Shown here: one piece after another, positions 32,192-40,992 of the stretch
How positions within the stretch are numbered: the first letter of the stretch is position 1
How the letters are laid out: every line of letters starts with the position of its first letter
Assembly (NCBI GenBank): GCA_046295175.1
Contig: JBKBNY010000010.1
Location: 217,470-281,469 of the forward strand
Length of the DNA stretch: 64,000 bases
Source: JALOLV01 sp046295175
Lineage (GTDB): Bacteria; Bacteroidota; Bacteroidia; Cytophagales; Spirosomataceae
Direction of reading: 5' to 3'
Notes under the pieces: model-generated
The model's database searches: none
Seen by the model: only the letters and a program-made list of their open reading frames with translations
Told to the model about the DNA's origin: nothing
Made by a program: the position numbers and the translations under genes

Positions 32192-32746
32192 ATGAAAAAG
32201 ATTCTGATTGTTTTATTCATAAGTTGTGCTTCGGGGTTATTTGCACAACAAAAACCACAAGCAAAAAAAGCTGAGATTCAGTGGATTACACTAACAGAGG
32301 CATTTACTCGTACCCAAAAAGAGCCTCGCAAAACCCTCGTAGATGCTTACACCGACTGGTGTGGCTGGTGTAAAGTGATGGATAGAGAAACCTACACAAA
32401 CCCCGAGTTGATAGAATACTTGAATAAAAATTATTACATGGTGAAGTTCAACGCCGAGTCGAAGGCACCAGTAACTATTGGTACAAATACCTACGTTTTT
32501 GACGAAAAAAGCGGAGCTCACCAAGCGGCTATTGCTTTGCTCCAAGGCAAAATGAGCTACCCGACTACCGTGTTTTTGGATGAGAAATTTAATATGATTC
32601 AGCCGATTCCGGGTTATATGAAACCAAAGGAATTCCACCAGTTAGTCACTTATCTCGGCGGGAATTATCATACCAAAGAGCCTTATGAGCAATACAAAGT
32701 GGGTACGTATCCGAGCGTTTATAAGGCAGTTTTGACAAAGTTGTAG
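32192..32746 (+). CDS. exported thioredoxin-like protein (CGWC)
   Basis: A 184-residue protein with signal peptide MKKILIVLFISCASGLFAQ. The redox motif is in DAYTDWCGWCKVMDRETY (about residue 50-67), and the cis-proline loop is MSYPTTVFLDE. It belongs to the Thioredoxin_7-like family with an insertion between the active site and the cis-proline. It probably keeps periplasmic thiols in the right state. A strong terminator follows. Confidence 0.87.
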   Translation: MKKILIVLFISCASGLFAQQKPQAKKAEIQWITLTEAFTRTQKEPRKTLVDAYTDWCGWCKVMDRETYTNPELIEYLNKNYYMVKFNAESKAPVTIGTNTYVFDEKSGAHQAAIALLQGKMSYPTTVFLDEKFNMIQPIPGYMKPKEFHQLVTYLGGNYHTKEPYEQYKVGTYPSVYKAVLTKL

Positions 32747-32768
32747 AGAGACAAATTTGAAAATAATA

Positions 32769-32801
32769 CAAAAGGGTTGGTGCTTACACCGACCCTTTTT
32801 T
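32769..32801. terminator. bidirectional terminator overlapping a stop codon
   Basis: AAAAGGGTTGGTG and CACCGACCCTTTTT form a near-perfect stem around CTTA. The loop contains the TAA stop of the minus-strand GH13 gene, so the hairpin serves both converging genes. Confidence 0.87.
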
Positions 32802-34451
32802 GATTGAATAAATCTGAGATTCGTAAGGTCTTAATTTGTATTTTTTACCGTGAACTTTACTTTCTTTGAATGCGTAATTACCGAATATAAACGATAAATC
32901 ACTGCTTAGATACGTCAGATTAAACTCTTGCTCTTTATCAGTAAAATTATTGATAATCAAATACTTATCTTTGCCCATTTGGCGTAAATAAGCCCAAATA
33001 CGATTACAGTTTGGTCTTAGGTCAATGTATTCGCCGTAGATGAGGGCATCGGTTTTTTTGCGGAGTATTATCAATGCTCGATAATAATTGAGTACCGAGT
33101 CGGGGTCTTGCTCCTGCTGCTCTACATTTACTTGCTTATAATTTGGATTTACTTTTAGCCACGTTTTTTTGCCTTCGGTAAATCCTCCAAATTTTGTTTT
33201 GTTCCACTGCATGGGTGTTCGGGCGTGGTCACGGGCAATGTAGTTCGAGGCTTTCAAAAATGCTTTTTCAGAATTCTTACCATCTACCACCAAAGCCCGA
33301 TAGGCGTTTCTGACCTGCACATCTTCAAACTCATTGATTGACTCAAAGGCACAATTCGACATTCCGATTTCATCGCCCTGGTACAAATACGGCGTACCTC
33401 TGAGGGTCAACAAAATGGTAGCAATCATTTTTGCCGATTGTTTTCGGTACTTTTCGGTATCTCCAAATCTCGAAATCACGCGTGGATTATCATGGTTGCC
33501 GAAATAAACAGTATTCCAGCCGTCATCGCCCACTGCCGAATCCCATTTTCTGAAAATCGCCTTCAATTCGTTGAGCTTAAACTCAGCACTTGGTTTTACG
33601 AAACAATGCTCATCGCGAGGAACCGCATGCTCAAAATGATAAATCATGTTTAATTCGCCACGGTCTTTGCCTACGTACTGATTGGCTTGTTCGGCCGTTA
33701 CTCCAAATGCCTCGCCCACGGTCATACAATCGTACTGCGAAAGAACCTCTCGATTCATCTCCTGCAAATATTCATGAACTCTGGGGCCATTGGCATAAAA
33801 GTTCAAATCGCCGAAACGTCCTTCGGGAAAATTCGGAAAAGATAAATCTTTTGAAATCACCGAAATGACATCCATCCTAAATCCATCTACACCTTTATCG
33901 AGCCAAAAACGCATTAGACTATAAACCTCCTGACGCAGTTTGGGGTTCTCCCAATTCAAATCAGGTTGTTTTTTTAAGAACAGATGTAAGTAGTATTCGT
34001 TGGTCAGCGGGTCAAGTTCCCAAGCATTACCCGAAAAAAACGAAATCCAATCATTCGGAATTTCGGGTTTCCAGATATAGTAATCACGGTACAGGTTGTC
34101 TTTGCTTTTGCGTGCTTCTTGAAACCATCGGTGTTCGTCGGATGAATGATTAACAACCAAATCAATTATCAGTTTCATATCGTTCTGATGAATCGCCGCA
34201 AGCATTTCATCGAAGTCTTCCATCGTACCAAAATCCGCCATAACAGCCTGATAATCAGAAATATCGTAGCCATTATCGGCATTGGGAGATTGAAAATGCG
34301 GACTAAGCCAGATGACATCTACTCCCAACGATTTAAGATAATCTATTTTTGAGGTAATTCCCTTCAAATCACCTATTCCGTCACCATTTGAATCCTTAAA
34401 ACTTCTCGGATAAATCTGATAAACAATCGCTTTTTTCCACCAATCATTCAT
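32784..34451 (-). CDS. GH13 alpha-glucosidase (oligo-1,6-glucosidase type)
   Basis: A 555-residue protein with no signal peptide, so cytoplasmic. It begins MNDWWKKAIVYQIYPRSFKD and has the (beta/alpha)8 motifs IIDLVVNHSSDEH (region I), GFRMDVIS (nucleophile Asp near 194), TVGEAFG (acid/base Glu near 247) and FGNHDNPR (Asp near 321). QYIYPRSF-like start and NHSSDEHRWF are typical of the GH13 subfamily that cleaves terminal alpha-1,6, alpha-1,4 or sucrose-type bonds. It lies next to a TonB receptor and, further on, sulfonate genes, so its real substrate may be an unusual glucoside. Confidence 0.9.
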   Translation of the reverse strand: MNDWWKKAIVYQIYPRSFKDSNGDGIGDLKGITSKIDYLKSLGVDVIWLSPHFQSPNADNGYDISDYQAVMADFGTMEDFDEMLAAIHQNDMKLIIDLVVNHSSDEHRWFQEARKSKDNLYRDYYIWKPEIPNDWISFFSGNAWELDPLTNEYYLHLFLKKQPDLNWENPKLRQEVYSLMRFWLDKGVDGFRMDVISVISKDLSFPNFPEGRFGDLNFYANGPRVHEYLQEMNREVLSQYDCMTVGEAFGVTAEQANQYVGKDRGELNMIYHFEHAVPRDEHCFVKPSAEFKLNELKAIFRKWDSAVGDDGWNTVYFGNHDNPRVISRFGDTEKYRKQSAKMIATILLTLRGTPYLYQGDEIGMSNCAFESINEFEDVQVRNAYRALVVDGKNSEKAFLKASNYIARDHARTPMQWNKTKFGGFTEGKKTWLKVNPNYKQVNVEQQEQDPDSVLNYYRALIILRKKTDALIYGEYIDLRPNCNRIWAYLRQMGKDKYLIINNFTDKEQEFNLTYLSSDLSFIFGNYAFKESKVHGKKYKLRPYESQIYSIKKGSV

Positions 34452-34473
34452 TCGTAAAACTAATTTTAAAATA

Positions 34474-34481
34474 CAAAAATA
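34474..34481 (-). promoter_or_regulatory. -7 box before the GH13 gene
   Basis: TATTTTTG on the minus strand matches TAnnTTTG and lies about 23 nt before the start codon. No clear -33 TTG was found. Confidence 0.4.
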
Positions 34482-34532
34482 GAGGAATACACCGAAGCAT
34501 ATTCCTCACGATACGAATTATTTAGGGTTTAA

Positions 34533-37340
34533 TTAGTTGAAGCTGAGAGCAACGTAGTACAATCCTCCGATACGAGCCAAGCCGTAGCCTTGTGCATAGT
34601 ATTTATTAAGAATATTTGAGCCACCTACTTTCAGTTTCATGTTTTTAGGTAGCTTGTACGAAACTGCCGCATCGACGGTGTTCCAAGCTGGCAACCAAAT
34701 ATCGCCTTGGGTATTTCCCTGCTCAACCCACATTTTGCCAGTCCAGCGATAAGTTAAGTTAAAACCGATTTTATCGGTAACTTTCGGATTGCTAAAGGTG
34801 ATATTGAAACGGTCTTCGGGCGAGATAAAGAAGTTTCGACCAACGGCTGCTACTTCAGGGTTCGACATTTTGCGTTTTACGATGTCGTTTCCGAAAGCAT
34901 CTTTACGGATATTACCGAAGTTATCTTTTAGGGTAATCTCTCCGATTTGCTTGGCGTAGTTAAAACCAATGTTATAGCCTTTGCCCAATACATACTCAAG
35001 CCCGATTCCGTAACCTGTTACAAAAATTTCGTTGAAATTATTGAAGTTTACTTGATATACACGAGTTGTTGAGCCAGACGCTAAACCACTGACCTGATTG
35101 TTGGTTGGCTGGAGGATGTTCTGAGCCGCAATAAAATCATCGTATTTGCTTTGATAATAAAAGGCATCAATAAAGAATTTATTTTTGATAAGGGCTTTGT
35201 AGCCAACCTCCCAAGTTTTGATTTTTTCGGTCGTAAATGCATCTGGGTCGGCATCGTAGCGTACCAAATCTGAAGCATTATTAGTCTGGCGGTATCTCAA
35301 TACCGAAGCCTCAGTATAACCTGGGTTATTTATTAAATTGGCCGATTCGAGAGCTGCCCGTGAGCCACCAACCTCGCTGGTTGCGATACCATCCGATAAA
35401 AGTTGGTTTGGCGATGGGTTACGGAATGCCGACTGCCACGAACCACGGAAGTTATGTTCGCCCCAAGTAAACACACCCGACAAACGCGGTGTAAATCCAC
35501 CTTTGAAGTACTCGTTTTTGTCGTAGCGAACGGCTACTGTTGGTTTCAAGTTGGCCTTTTCGTTGATTTTGATGGTTGGCGAAGCCTGCATATACCAGCC
35601 GTATTCGTTGATTGTAAACTCAGTACCATCTCCTTTTTTAGGAAATACTGTACCTTCTGAAACTAAATTATAGCGACGAAAACTCGCACCCGTGATAACC
35701 TCAATAAATGATGGCAAAACCTTCTTGAAATTATACATACCTTCGGCATGGTACATCGAAGAGTTATCTAATAAACGTACACCGTTTACGCCCAGACCAG
35801 TTGCCACATTTGAGTTAGTTGTGGTAAGTTTATCAAATCTTGTCTGAAACTCAGCCGACCCCGGTAGTGGTTTGCCTGCATCGGCAGCTTGACGAGCGGT
35901 TTCAAAATTACCATTGAATGCCCTTGCAAAATCATTGGCCCAAGTAGCGGTTGGTTTCCAGAGTTGGTTGAGGCGGGCCGCTAAATTACCCAAGCTAAAG
36001 CCTTCTGCTTCTTGGAGTGTATTGTATCCACGAATAAAAAACTCGTCACCTTTCAATTCTAACTTAAATTGGTTTCTCTTGTAATTCGGAAAATACTCAC
36101 GGAAACCAGCCGTACGAATCAAATTACCCTGACCATAGTACCAGCCCAAACTGGCTTCTACTTTGTCTGATAATTTGTAGTGCAATGCCGCATTACCACG
36201 ATAGCTAAAAATCTTTCCATTGTCGCCGGTTAAGTCAATTTCTTTGTATCCTGTACGAGTAACCGTGCGTCCGGCCAAGGCTGTATTGGCAAAATTGGCA
36301 GGGAAATTAAACGAACCACCATTGGTGATGTCGTCGCCGTAGATATTCAAAGCGTCAAACTGAGAGTTAGTCGCTGGATTGTTGTTCGGTACGTATCCGA
36401 TACTGACCGTTTTGGTGTTTGCATCGGTTACAAAAAATCCTGCACGGCTACGAGTCATACGGTCGTTGTAATCATCGGCAATAAAATCTGTACCGTTGAT
36501 TGCCTGAAAATTGACTTTAAACGCAAATTTACTACCCAATTGTTTGGCATAACGCACCGCAATATCGCTATAAGGCGTAGCGTTCATATCGCTTTTGCCG
36601 AGGTTGTTTAGGCCACCTTTTATCTGAGCCGATAGTCCTTGGTATTCAAAAGGCGACTTCGTTTTGGTAAGCATCAAACCTTGCAAGGCATCGGGGCCAT
36701 ACAAAGCCGAGGATGCTCCAGGTAGAATCTCAATACTTTCTATGTCAATATCCGAAACACCTGCCACGTTACCAAAACCAAATCCGAGACCTGGCGAGCG
36801 GTTATCCATGCCGTCGGTGAGTTGAACAAAGCGGTTATTGTTATTCGCACCAAACCCACGAAGGTTAACGGAGCGGAAAATCATATTTTGTGCCAATAAA
36901 TCGACCCCTTTGAGGTTTTGCAAAGCCCCAAAAACATCGGCCGATGCCGACTGCTGAATACGGCGAATATCTAATTTCTCAACAGTTACTGGGGCTTTCG
37001 TGATGCTTTCTTCAACACGGTTACCTGTCACCGTAATCTCCGAAAGTGAACCGACGTCTTCGGAGAGTTTAACACTAAAAGAAGCCTCTTTTACTTCTGT
37101 TTCAACCACCTTATAACCCACAGCTGTAATACGCAAGGTTACGGGCAGAGATTTTACTTTGAGACTGTAGCTACCTTTTGCATCGGCTAAAGCTCCGTTG
37201 ATTGTTCCTTTGACACTCACACTCGCCCCGATGATTGGTTCGTTAGTTGTGGCATCGGTGATAGTTCCTGAGATGGTAGTTTGGGCGTAGGCATAGACAC
37301 TCGTCAATAATCCGAGCAATAAGAGTCTAAATTTTTTCAT
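34533..37340 (-). CDS. TonB-dependent outer membrane receptor
   Basis: About 935 residues. Signal MKKFRLLLLGLLTSVYAYAQ is followed by a carboxypeptidase-regulatory-like domain (TTISGTITDATTNEPIIGAS, to about residue 95), a plug domain (FRSVNLRGFGANNNNRFVQL, IEILPGASSALYGPDALQG) and a 22-strand barrel ending in GLARIGGLYYVALSFN. It imports a ligand using TonB energy. No SusD-like partner flanks it, so it is not a SusCD pair. The neighbouring GH13 and sulfonate genes suggest a glycoside or sulfonated ligand, but metal chelates are not excluded. Start chosen at the MKKF signal. Confidence 0.88.
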   Translation of the reverse strand: MKKFRLLLLGLLTSVYAYAQTTISGTITDATTNEPIIGASVSVKGTINGALADAKGSYSLKVKSLPVTLRITAVGYKVVETEVKEASFSVKLSEDVGSLSEITVTGNRVEESITKAPVTVEKLDIRRIQQSASADVFGALQNLKGVDLLAQNMIFRSVNLRGFGANNNNRFVQLTDGMDNRSPGLGFGFGNVAGVSDIDIESIEILPGASSALYGPDALQGLMLTKTKSPFEYQGLSAQIKGGLNNLGKSDMNATPYSDIAVRYAKQLGSKFAFKVNFQAINGTDFIADDYNDRMTRSRAGFFVTDANTKTVSIGYVPNNNPATNSQFDALNIYGDDITNGGSFNFPANFANTALAGRTVTRTGYKEIDLTGDNGKIFSYRGNAALHYKLSDKVEASLGWYYGQGNLIRTAGFREYFPNYKRNQFKLELKGDEFFIRGYNTLQEAEGFSLGNLAARLNQLWKPTATWANDFARAFNGNFETARQAADAGKPLPGSAEFQTRFDKLTTTNSNVATGLGVNGVRLLDNSSMYHAEGMYNFKKVLPSFIEVITGASFRRYNLVSEGTVFPKKGDGTEFTINEYGWYMQASPTIKINEKANLKPTVAVRYDKNEYFKGGFTPRLSGVFTWGEHNFRGSWQSAFRNPSPNQLLSDGIATSEVGGSRAALESANLINNPGYTEASVLRYRQTNNASDLVRYDADPDAFTTEKIKTWEVGYKALIKNKFFIDAFYYQSKYDDFIAAQNILQPTNNQVSGLASGSTTRVYQVNFNNFNEIFVTGYGIGLEYVLGKGYNIGFNYAKQIGEITLKDNFGNIRKDAFGNDIVKRKMSNPEVAAVGRNFFISPEDRFNITFSNPKVTDKIGFNLTYRWTGKMWVEQGNTQGDIWLPAWNTVDAAVSYKLPKNMKLKVGGSNILNKYYAQGYGLARIGGLYYVALSFN

Positions 37341-37380
37341 CATAGAAATCAAATTAGGTTTTTAGTTTAATAATTTGTTA

Positions 37381-37408
37381 CAAAGTTCTTAAAATTGAAC
37401 ATAACCAA
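37381..37408 (-). promoter_or_regulatory. promoter of the TonB receptor gene
   Basis: On the minus strand TTG (37408-37406), a 17-nt spacer and GAACTTTG (37388-37381), one mismatch from the -7 consensus. The leader would be about 35 nt. Confidence 0.5.
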
Positions 37409-37434
37409 GAAAATTTATTGCAAAATAAATTTTC
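37409..37434. promoter_or_regulatory. perfect palindrome next to the TonB receptor promoter
   Basis: GAAAATTTATT (37409-37419) and AATAAATTTTC (37424-37434) are exact reverse complements with a GCAA centre. The site abuts the -33 box and could bind a dimeric regulator. Confidence 0.4.
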
Positions 37435-37952
37435 TTTTTCATTCACAAAAGTATTTTTTATTCATAAACTATAACAAAAAGTTATTATCAACTAAACAAC
37501 AAATATGAATTGATGTTTAGTGTTTACTTAAAAAAACAGATTGGCTACCCCTTTTGGCATTAAATAAGTGTACTGATTGTGTCTCAAAGTTAAATCCTAT
37601 TTAATCTATAAAACAAGTATATTTATTAAATTATTAAATTTACTTATCAAAAAACAAGTACATTTTCTAATACAAATAACTTATAATCAATTAATTATAA
37701 AAATAAACAAACGACAGACTCTCATTTCAATAATTACATCAGTCTCGATTAATGAACAGAGAAGAATAAAAAATTCAAAAATCTAATTATAAAATTTTAA
37801 GAATAAATATCAATAAAACTATACAAATCCGATAGAGAATATTACTAATTGTAAAATATAAACTTTTGAAATTATTTTTTTTTAGATAAATTGCCTATCC
37901 GTTCCGTAAACGCATATTATAACCAAAAGTAATGAATAATAATTAAAAACAA
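37435..37952. other. AT-rich intergenic region, no gene seen
   Basis: This roughly 520-nt stretch between divergent genes is strongly AT-rich. It holds small palindromes (CTAAACA/TGTTTAG around 37492-37520, ATAAC/GTTAT near 37470) but no credible reading frame. The longest frame (37577-37786) is Ile/Lys-rich and has no ribosomal or promoter context. It may serve as upstream regulatory DNA. Confidence 0.6.
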
Positions 37953-37985
37953 TTTGATTTGCTAATAACCAGAGGGGTAACTTTG
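37953..37985 (+). promoter_or_regulatory. promoter of the yeiH-sorAB genes
   Basis: TTTG (37953-37956), a 21-nt spacer and TAACTTTG (37978-37985) match the Bacteroidota consensus. The ATG at 37992 is only 7 nt past the -7 box, so the transcript would be leaderless or nearly so. Confidence 0.6.
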
Positions 37986-37991
37986 ACCTCT

Positions 37992-38915
37992 ATGAAAAAA
38001 AAGGTATTTTTATTAATTCTGTTCGGATTAATTTGTTGTTATCCCAAAATCACCTCATCAACTGCTCTTTTAATAGGATTATTTTTTGGACTGATAGTGC
38101 AGAATCCGATAAAAGATAAAACCAATTTGTACGGAGGCTACCTCCTGAAATCGTCGATAGTGGGTTTAGGATTTGGTATCAACATCAACGTATTATTTAA
38201 AGCAGGACAAGAAAACATTGGCACGACCACTTTTTTTGTATTTTTTGTTTTGGGCTTCGGCTATTTACTCGGAAAAATTTTAAAGTTAGACAAAACTATA
38301 TCGCTTTTAATTTCGGTCGGAACGGCCATTTGCGGCGGAAGTGCCATAGCAGCCATCAGTTCAGTCTTGAAGGCCGACAGCAACCAACTGACAGTTTCGA
38401 CCGGAACTATTTTTATACTAAATGCCATTGGGTTGGTTATTTTTCCAGTTTTTGGGCATTATTTAGGTTTGTCGCAAGAGCAGTTTGGAACTTGGGCAGC
38501 TATTGCCATCCACGATACCAGCTCGGTGGTTGGAGCGGCGGCTCGTTACGGCGATACAGCCCTAAACATCGCCTCAATTACCAAAATGCTACGCATACTA
38601 TGGATAATCCCGGTGTCGTTGGTTTTGGTATTGAGTTTCAAAGAAAACCGCGAGTCTTTCAAGATTCCGATGTTTATCGTAGGGTTCATCATAGCGTCAT
38701 TGATTTACAGTTTTTTGCCCGCCTACGCCAATGTCTATAATATGCTATACAAAATCGCCAAGCAGGCTTTGGTTGTAAGTTTGTTTTTGATTGGTTCGGG
38801 GATTTCGATGCAGATAATCAAAAAAGTAGGCGGAAAAGTTTTTTTTCAGGCACTTGCTTTATGGATACTCACAAGTTTAGTTTCTTTGTATTTTGTCATT
38901 TATCTCTATGAGTAA
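37992..38915 (+). CDS. YeiH/UPF0324-family putative sulfate/sulfite exporter
   Basis: A 307-residue protein with about nine or ten hydrophobic segments. The motif SVGTAICGGSAIAAISSVLKAD, followed by AIAIHDTSSVVGAAARYG, is characteristic of the UPF0324 (YeiH) family, called putative sulfate exporters because they often sit beside sulfonate-degrading enzymes. Its stop overlaps the start of the molybdoenzyme gene by 8 nt (ATGAGTAA), showing tight coupling. Start at 37992 is preferred over 37959 because the promoter lies between them. Confidence 0.85.
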   Translation: MKKKVFLLILFGLICCYPKITSSTALLIGLFFGLIVQNPIKDKTNLYGGYLLKSSIVGLGFGININVLFKAGQENIGTTTFFVFFVLGFGYLLGKILKLDKTISLLISVGTAICGGSAIAAISSVLKADSNQLTVSTGTIFILNAIGLVIFPVFGHYLGLSQEQFGTWAAIAIHDTSSVVGAAARYGDTALNIASITKMLRILWIIPVSLVLVLSFKENRESFKIPMFIVGFIIASLIYSFLPAYANVYNMLYKIAKQALVVSLFLIGSGISMQIIKKVGGKVFFQALALWILTSLVSLYFVIYLYE

Positions 38916-40137
38916 AAAGAATAACAATCGTCGTAGTTTTCTACAGAAATCTCTATTAGGGATTACGTCTGTTTTGGGTAGTAATGTCGTTTTTGCGAAG
39001 AATTTACCCAAAAATATCGAATTATTGGGCGAATCGGCCTTTGCAGAGCTACCCGAAGGTAAGCACAAAGAAATGATGCTTTTGAGCGACCGCCCCATTA
39101 ACCTCGAAGCTCCGCCTCACCTACTCGACGACGAAGTAACACCAGCCGATAAAATGTTTATCCGCAATAATGGTAATGTTCCTACCGATGTCGATGCCAA
39201 AAACTGGAAGCTCGAAATTGCGGGTGAATCAGTCATAAAAAGTAAGATTTTCAGCTTAGACGAACTCAAAACCAAATTTAAAACCCACACTTATCAGTTG
39301 GTTTTGGAATGCGGTGGCAATGGCCGTAGTGGATTTTCGCCTCAGGCATCGGGTAATCAATGGAAAGACGGAGCCGTGAGTTGTGCCGAATGGACGGGGG
39401 TTCGGCTTCGTGATGTGTTAGAATCGGTTGGGCTCAAATCTGATGCTGTTTATATCGGGTATTTTGGCAAAGATGTTCACCTCAGTGGCGACCCAAATAA
39501 AGCTACGATTTCGAGAGGTGTACCCATCAAAAAAGCACTCGAAGATGAAGTTTTGCTGGCTTGGGCAATGAACGGTAAAGAGATTCCGCTTCAGCACGGG
39601 TTTCCGTTGCGTTTGGTTGTTGGTGGGTACCCTGCATCTGTTTCGGGCAAATGGTTGAGCAAAATCGTTGTCAGAAATAAAGTGCATGATGGCGAAAAAA
39701 TGGATGGTAATCATTACCGAGTACCGATGCACCCAGTCGAACCCGGAGCAAAAGTACCCGACGACCAAATGAAGATTATCGAGTCAATGCCGGTTAAATC
39801 TATCATTACGTATCCACGCTCAGGAGCAATGATTAAGGACGGGACCGAACTCGAACTCCGAGGACACGCTTGGGCAGGAGATTTCTCAGTAAAAGAAATG
39901 CAGATTTCGATAGATTTTGGGGCAACTTGGCAAAAATGCGAACTCAAAAACCCTAAAAACCGATTGGCTTGGCAACACTGGAAAACCACTGTGAAGTTTC
40001 CGACTAAAGGGTATTACGAAGTATGGGCAAAGGCAACCGACGAAAAGGGGATTTCACAACCGATGGTGATTCCGTCTTGGAATCCGGGTGGATACCTAAA
40101 CAATGCGTGTCATCGGATTGCCGTAAAAGTTTATTAG
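38908..40137 (+). CDS. sulfite-oxidase-family molybdenum enzyme (SorA-like)
   Basis: A 409-residue exported enzyme. The N terminus has a twin-arginine signal (NNNRRSFLQKSLLGITSVLG). The molybdopterin domain carries YQLVLECGGNGRSGF, with the cysteine near residue 135 that ligates Mo, and later PLQHGFPLRLVVGGYPASVSGKW. The C-terminal domain (from about 290) is the Ig-like dimerisation domain, ending VIPSWNPGGYLNNACHRIAV. There is no heme b5 domain, as in SorA-type sulfite dehydrogenases. It should oxidise sulfite to sulfate in the periplasm and pass electrons to the cytochrome encoded next. Related family members reduce methionine sulfoxide, but context favours sulfite. Confidence 0.87.
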   Translation: MSKKNNNRRSFLQKSLLGITSVLGSNVVFAKNLPKNIELLGESAFAELPEGKHKEMMLLSDRPINLEAPPHLLDDEVTPADKMFIRNNGNVPTDVDAKNWKLEIAGESVIKSKIFSLDELKTKFKTHTYQLVLECGGNGRSGFSPQASGNQWKDGAVSCAEWTGVRLRDVLESVGLKSDAVYIGYFGKDVHLSGDPNKATISRGVPIKKALEDEVLLAWAMNGKEIPLQHGFPLRLVVGGYPASVSGKWLSKIVVRNKVHDGEKMDGNHYRVPMHPVEPGAKVPDDQMKIIESMPVKSIITYPRSGAMIKDGTELELRGHAWAGDFSVKEMQISIDFGATWQKCELKNPKNRLAWQHWKTTVKFPTKGYYEVWAKATDEKGISQPMVIPSWNPGGYLNNACHRIAVKVY

Positions 40138-40175
40138 AGTTGTTATCTTTTTGATTATTTATGAGTTACAAAAAT

Positions 40176-40243
40176 TTAAACCGCAGATTACGCCGACATT
40201 CAAATGCTGATAAACGCTGAATTTGAAAACTCAATAAATTAGG
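40176..40243. repeat. CCGCAGATT/ACGCTGAATT interspersed repeat
   Basis: Contains ACCGCAGATTACG and ACGCTGAATTTGA, words shared with 42248-42326. It lies between the molybdoenzyme and cytochrome genes. No strong internal pairing is evident in this copy. Confidence 0.5.
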
Positions 40244-40330
40244 CTACTCGTATCGGTTTTATCTGTTTGATGTTTTGATTATCAATAAATAAGAATTCTA
40301 TTGATTTGAGATAAAAGACAATTCAACAAA

Positions 40331-40726
40331 ATGACAATCAAAAGACATATCACAAGTATATTATTCATCGGAGGGCTGTTTTCGATAGCATTAATGGGAT
40401 TCAACACAGAATCAAAAGCCGATGGCAGCACCCGCGATTCGGTCAAAACCGACCCCAATACGGGTTTCATCATTGCCCAAGGCTACGAACTCGTAACCGC
40501 CCATTGTACGGGTTGTCATTCGTCAAAATTGGTTACCCAATACCGAGGCAATAAGCAGGATTGGCTCAATAAAATTAGATGGATGCAACAAAAACAAAAA
40601 CTTTGGGATTTGGGCGAATCTGAGCCTGTCATTTTAGATTATCTCTCAAAAAATTATCCTGCCATCGAGCGAGTAGATAGACGAAGTCAGCTCAAAAACA
40701 TCGAATGGTACAAGCTCAATCGCTAA
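40331..40726 (+). CDS. small c-type cytochrome (SorB-like)
   Basis: A 131-residue exported protein (signal TIKRHITSILFIGGLFSIAL). It has one heme c site, LVTAHCTGCHSSKLV (about residue 57-71), and a possible axial methionine in IRWMQQKQ. It lies 193 nt after the molybdoenzyme gene and is the likely electron acceptor for sulfite oxidation, comparable to SorB. Electrons would go on to a terminal oxidase. Confidence 0.85.
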   Translation: MTIKRHITSILFIGGLFSIALMGFNTESKADGSTRDSVKTDPNTGFIIAQGYELVTAHCTGCHSSKLVTQYRGNKQDWLNKIRWMQQKQKLWDLGESEPVILDYLSKNYPAIERVDRRSQLKNIEWYKLNR

Positions 40727-40792
40727 TCGAAATTATATATTGAGAAATGGGAAAAGGAAAGAATCAGTGTTAAAGTTTTTGAGGAAAGTAAT

Positions 40793-40956
40793 TTTATTCC
40801 CTTTCGGGTAATAGAATGTAAAAAATAAATTCACCACTAAGGAACTGAGGACACAAAGTTTCACTAAGAAATAATCAAACTAAGTGTATCTATGTGTTCT
40901 ACGTGAACTCAATGGTAAAGTTAAAAATACGATTTTATCAACCGAAAGGGAATAAA
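40793..40956. repeat. nested palindromic intergenic element
   Basis: The outer arms TTTATTCCCTTTCGG (40793-40807) and CCGAAAGGGAATAAA (40942-40956) are perfect 15-bp reverse complements. Inside, 40831-40870 (CACCACTAAGGAACTGAGGA and on) and 40881-40921 pair imperfectly over about 40 nt. The whole spans 164 nt with no coding potential and sits between the cytochrome and monooxygenase genes. Confidence 0.8.
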
Positions 40957-40992
40957 TATCTACAACAAACACAATAAATTCAAAATAAACCT

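Noticed and set aside
34533..37340. TonB receptor considered as SusC of a SusCD polysaccharide locus
   Set aside because: No SusD-like lipoprotein flanks it and the protein is shorter than typical SusC.
37577..37786. 69-residue plus-strand frame in the AT-rich gap
   Set aside because: Composition (Ile, Lys, Leu, Asn) is what random AT-rich DNA gives; no promoter or start context.
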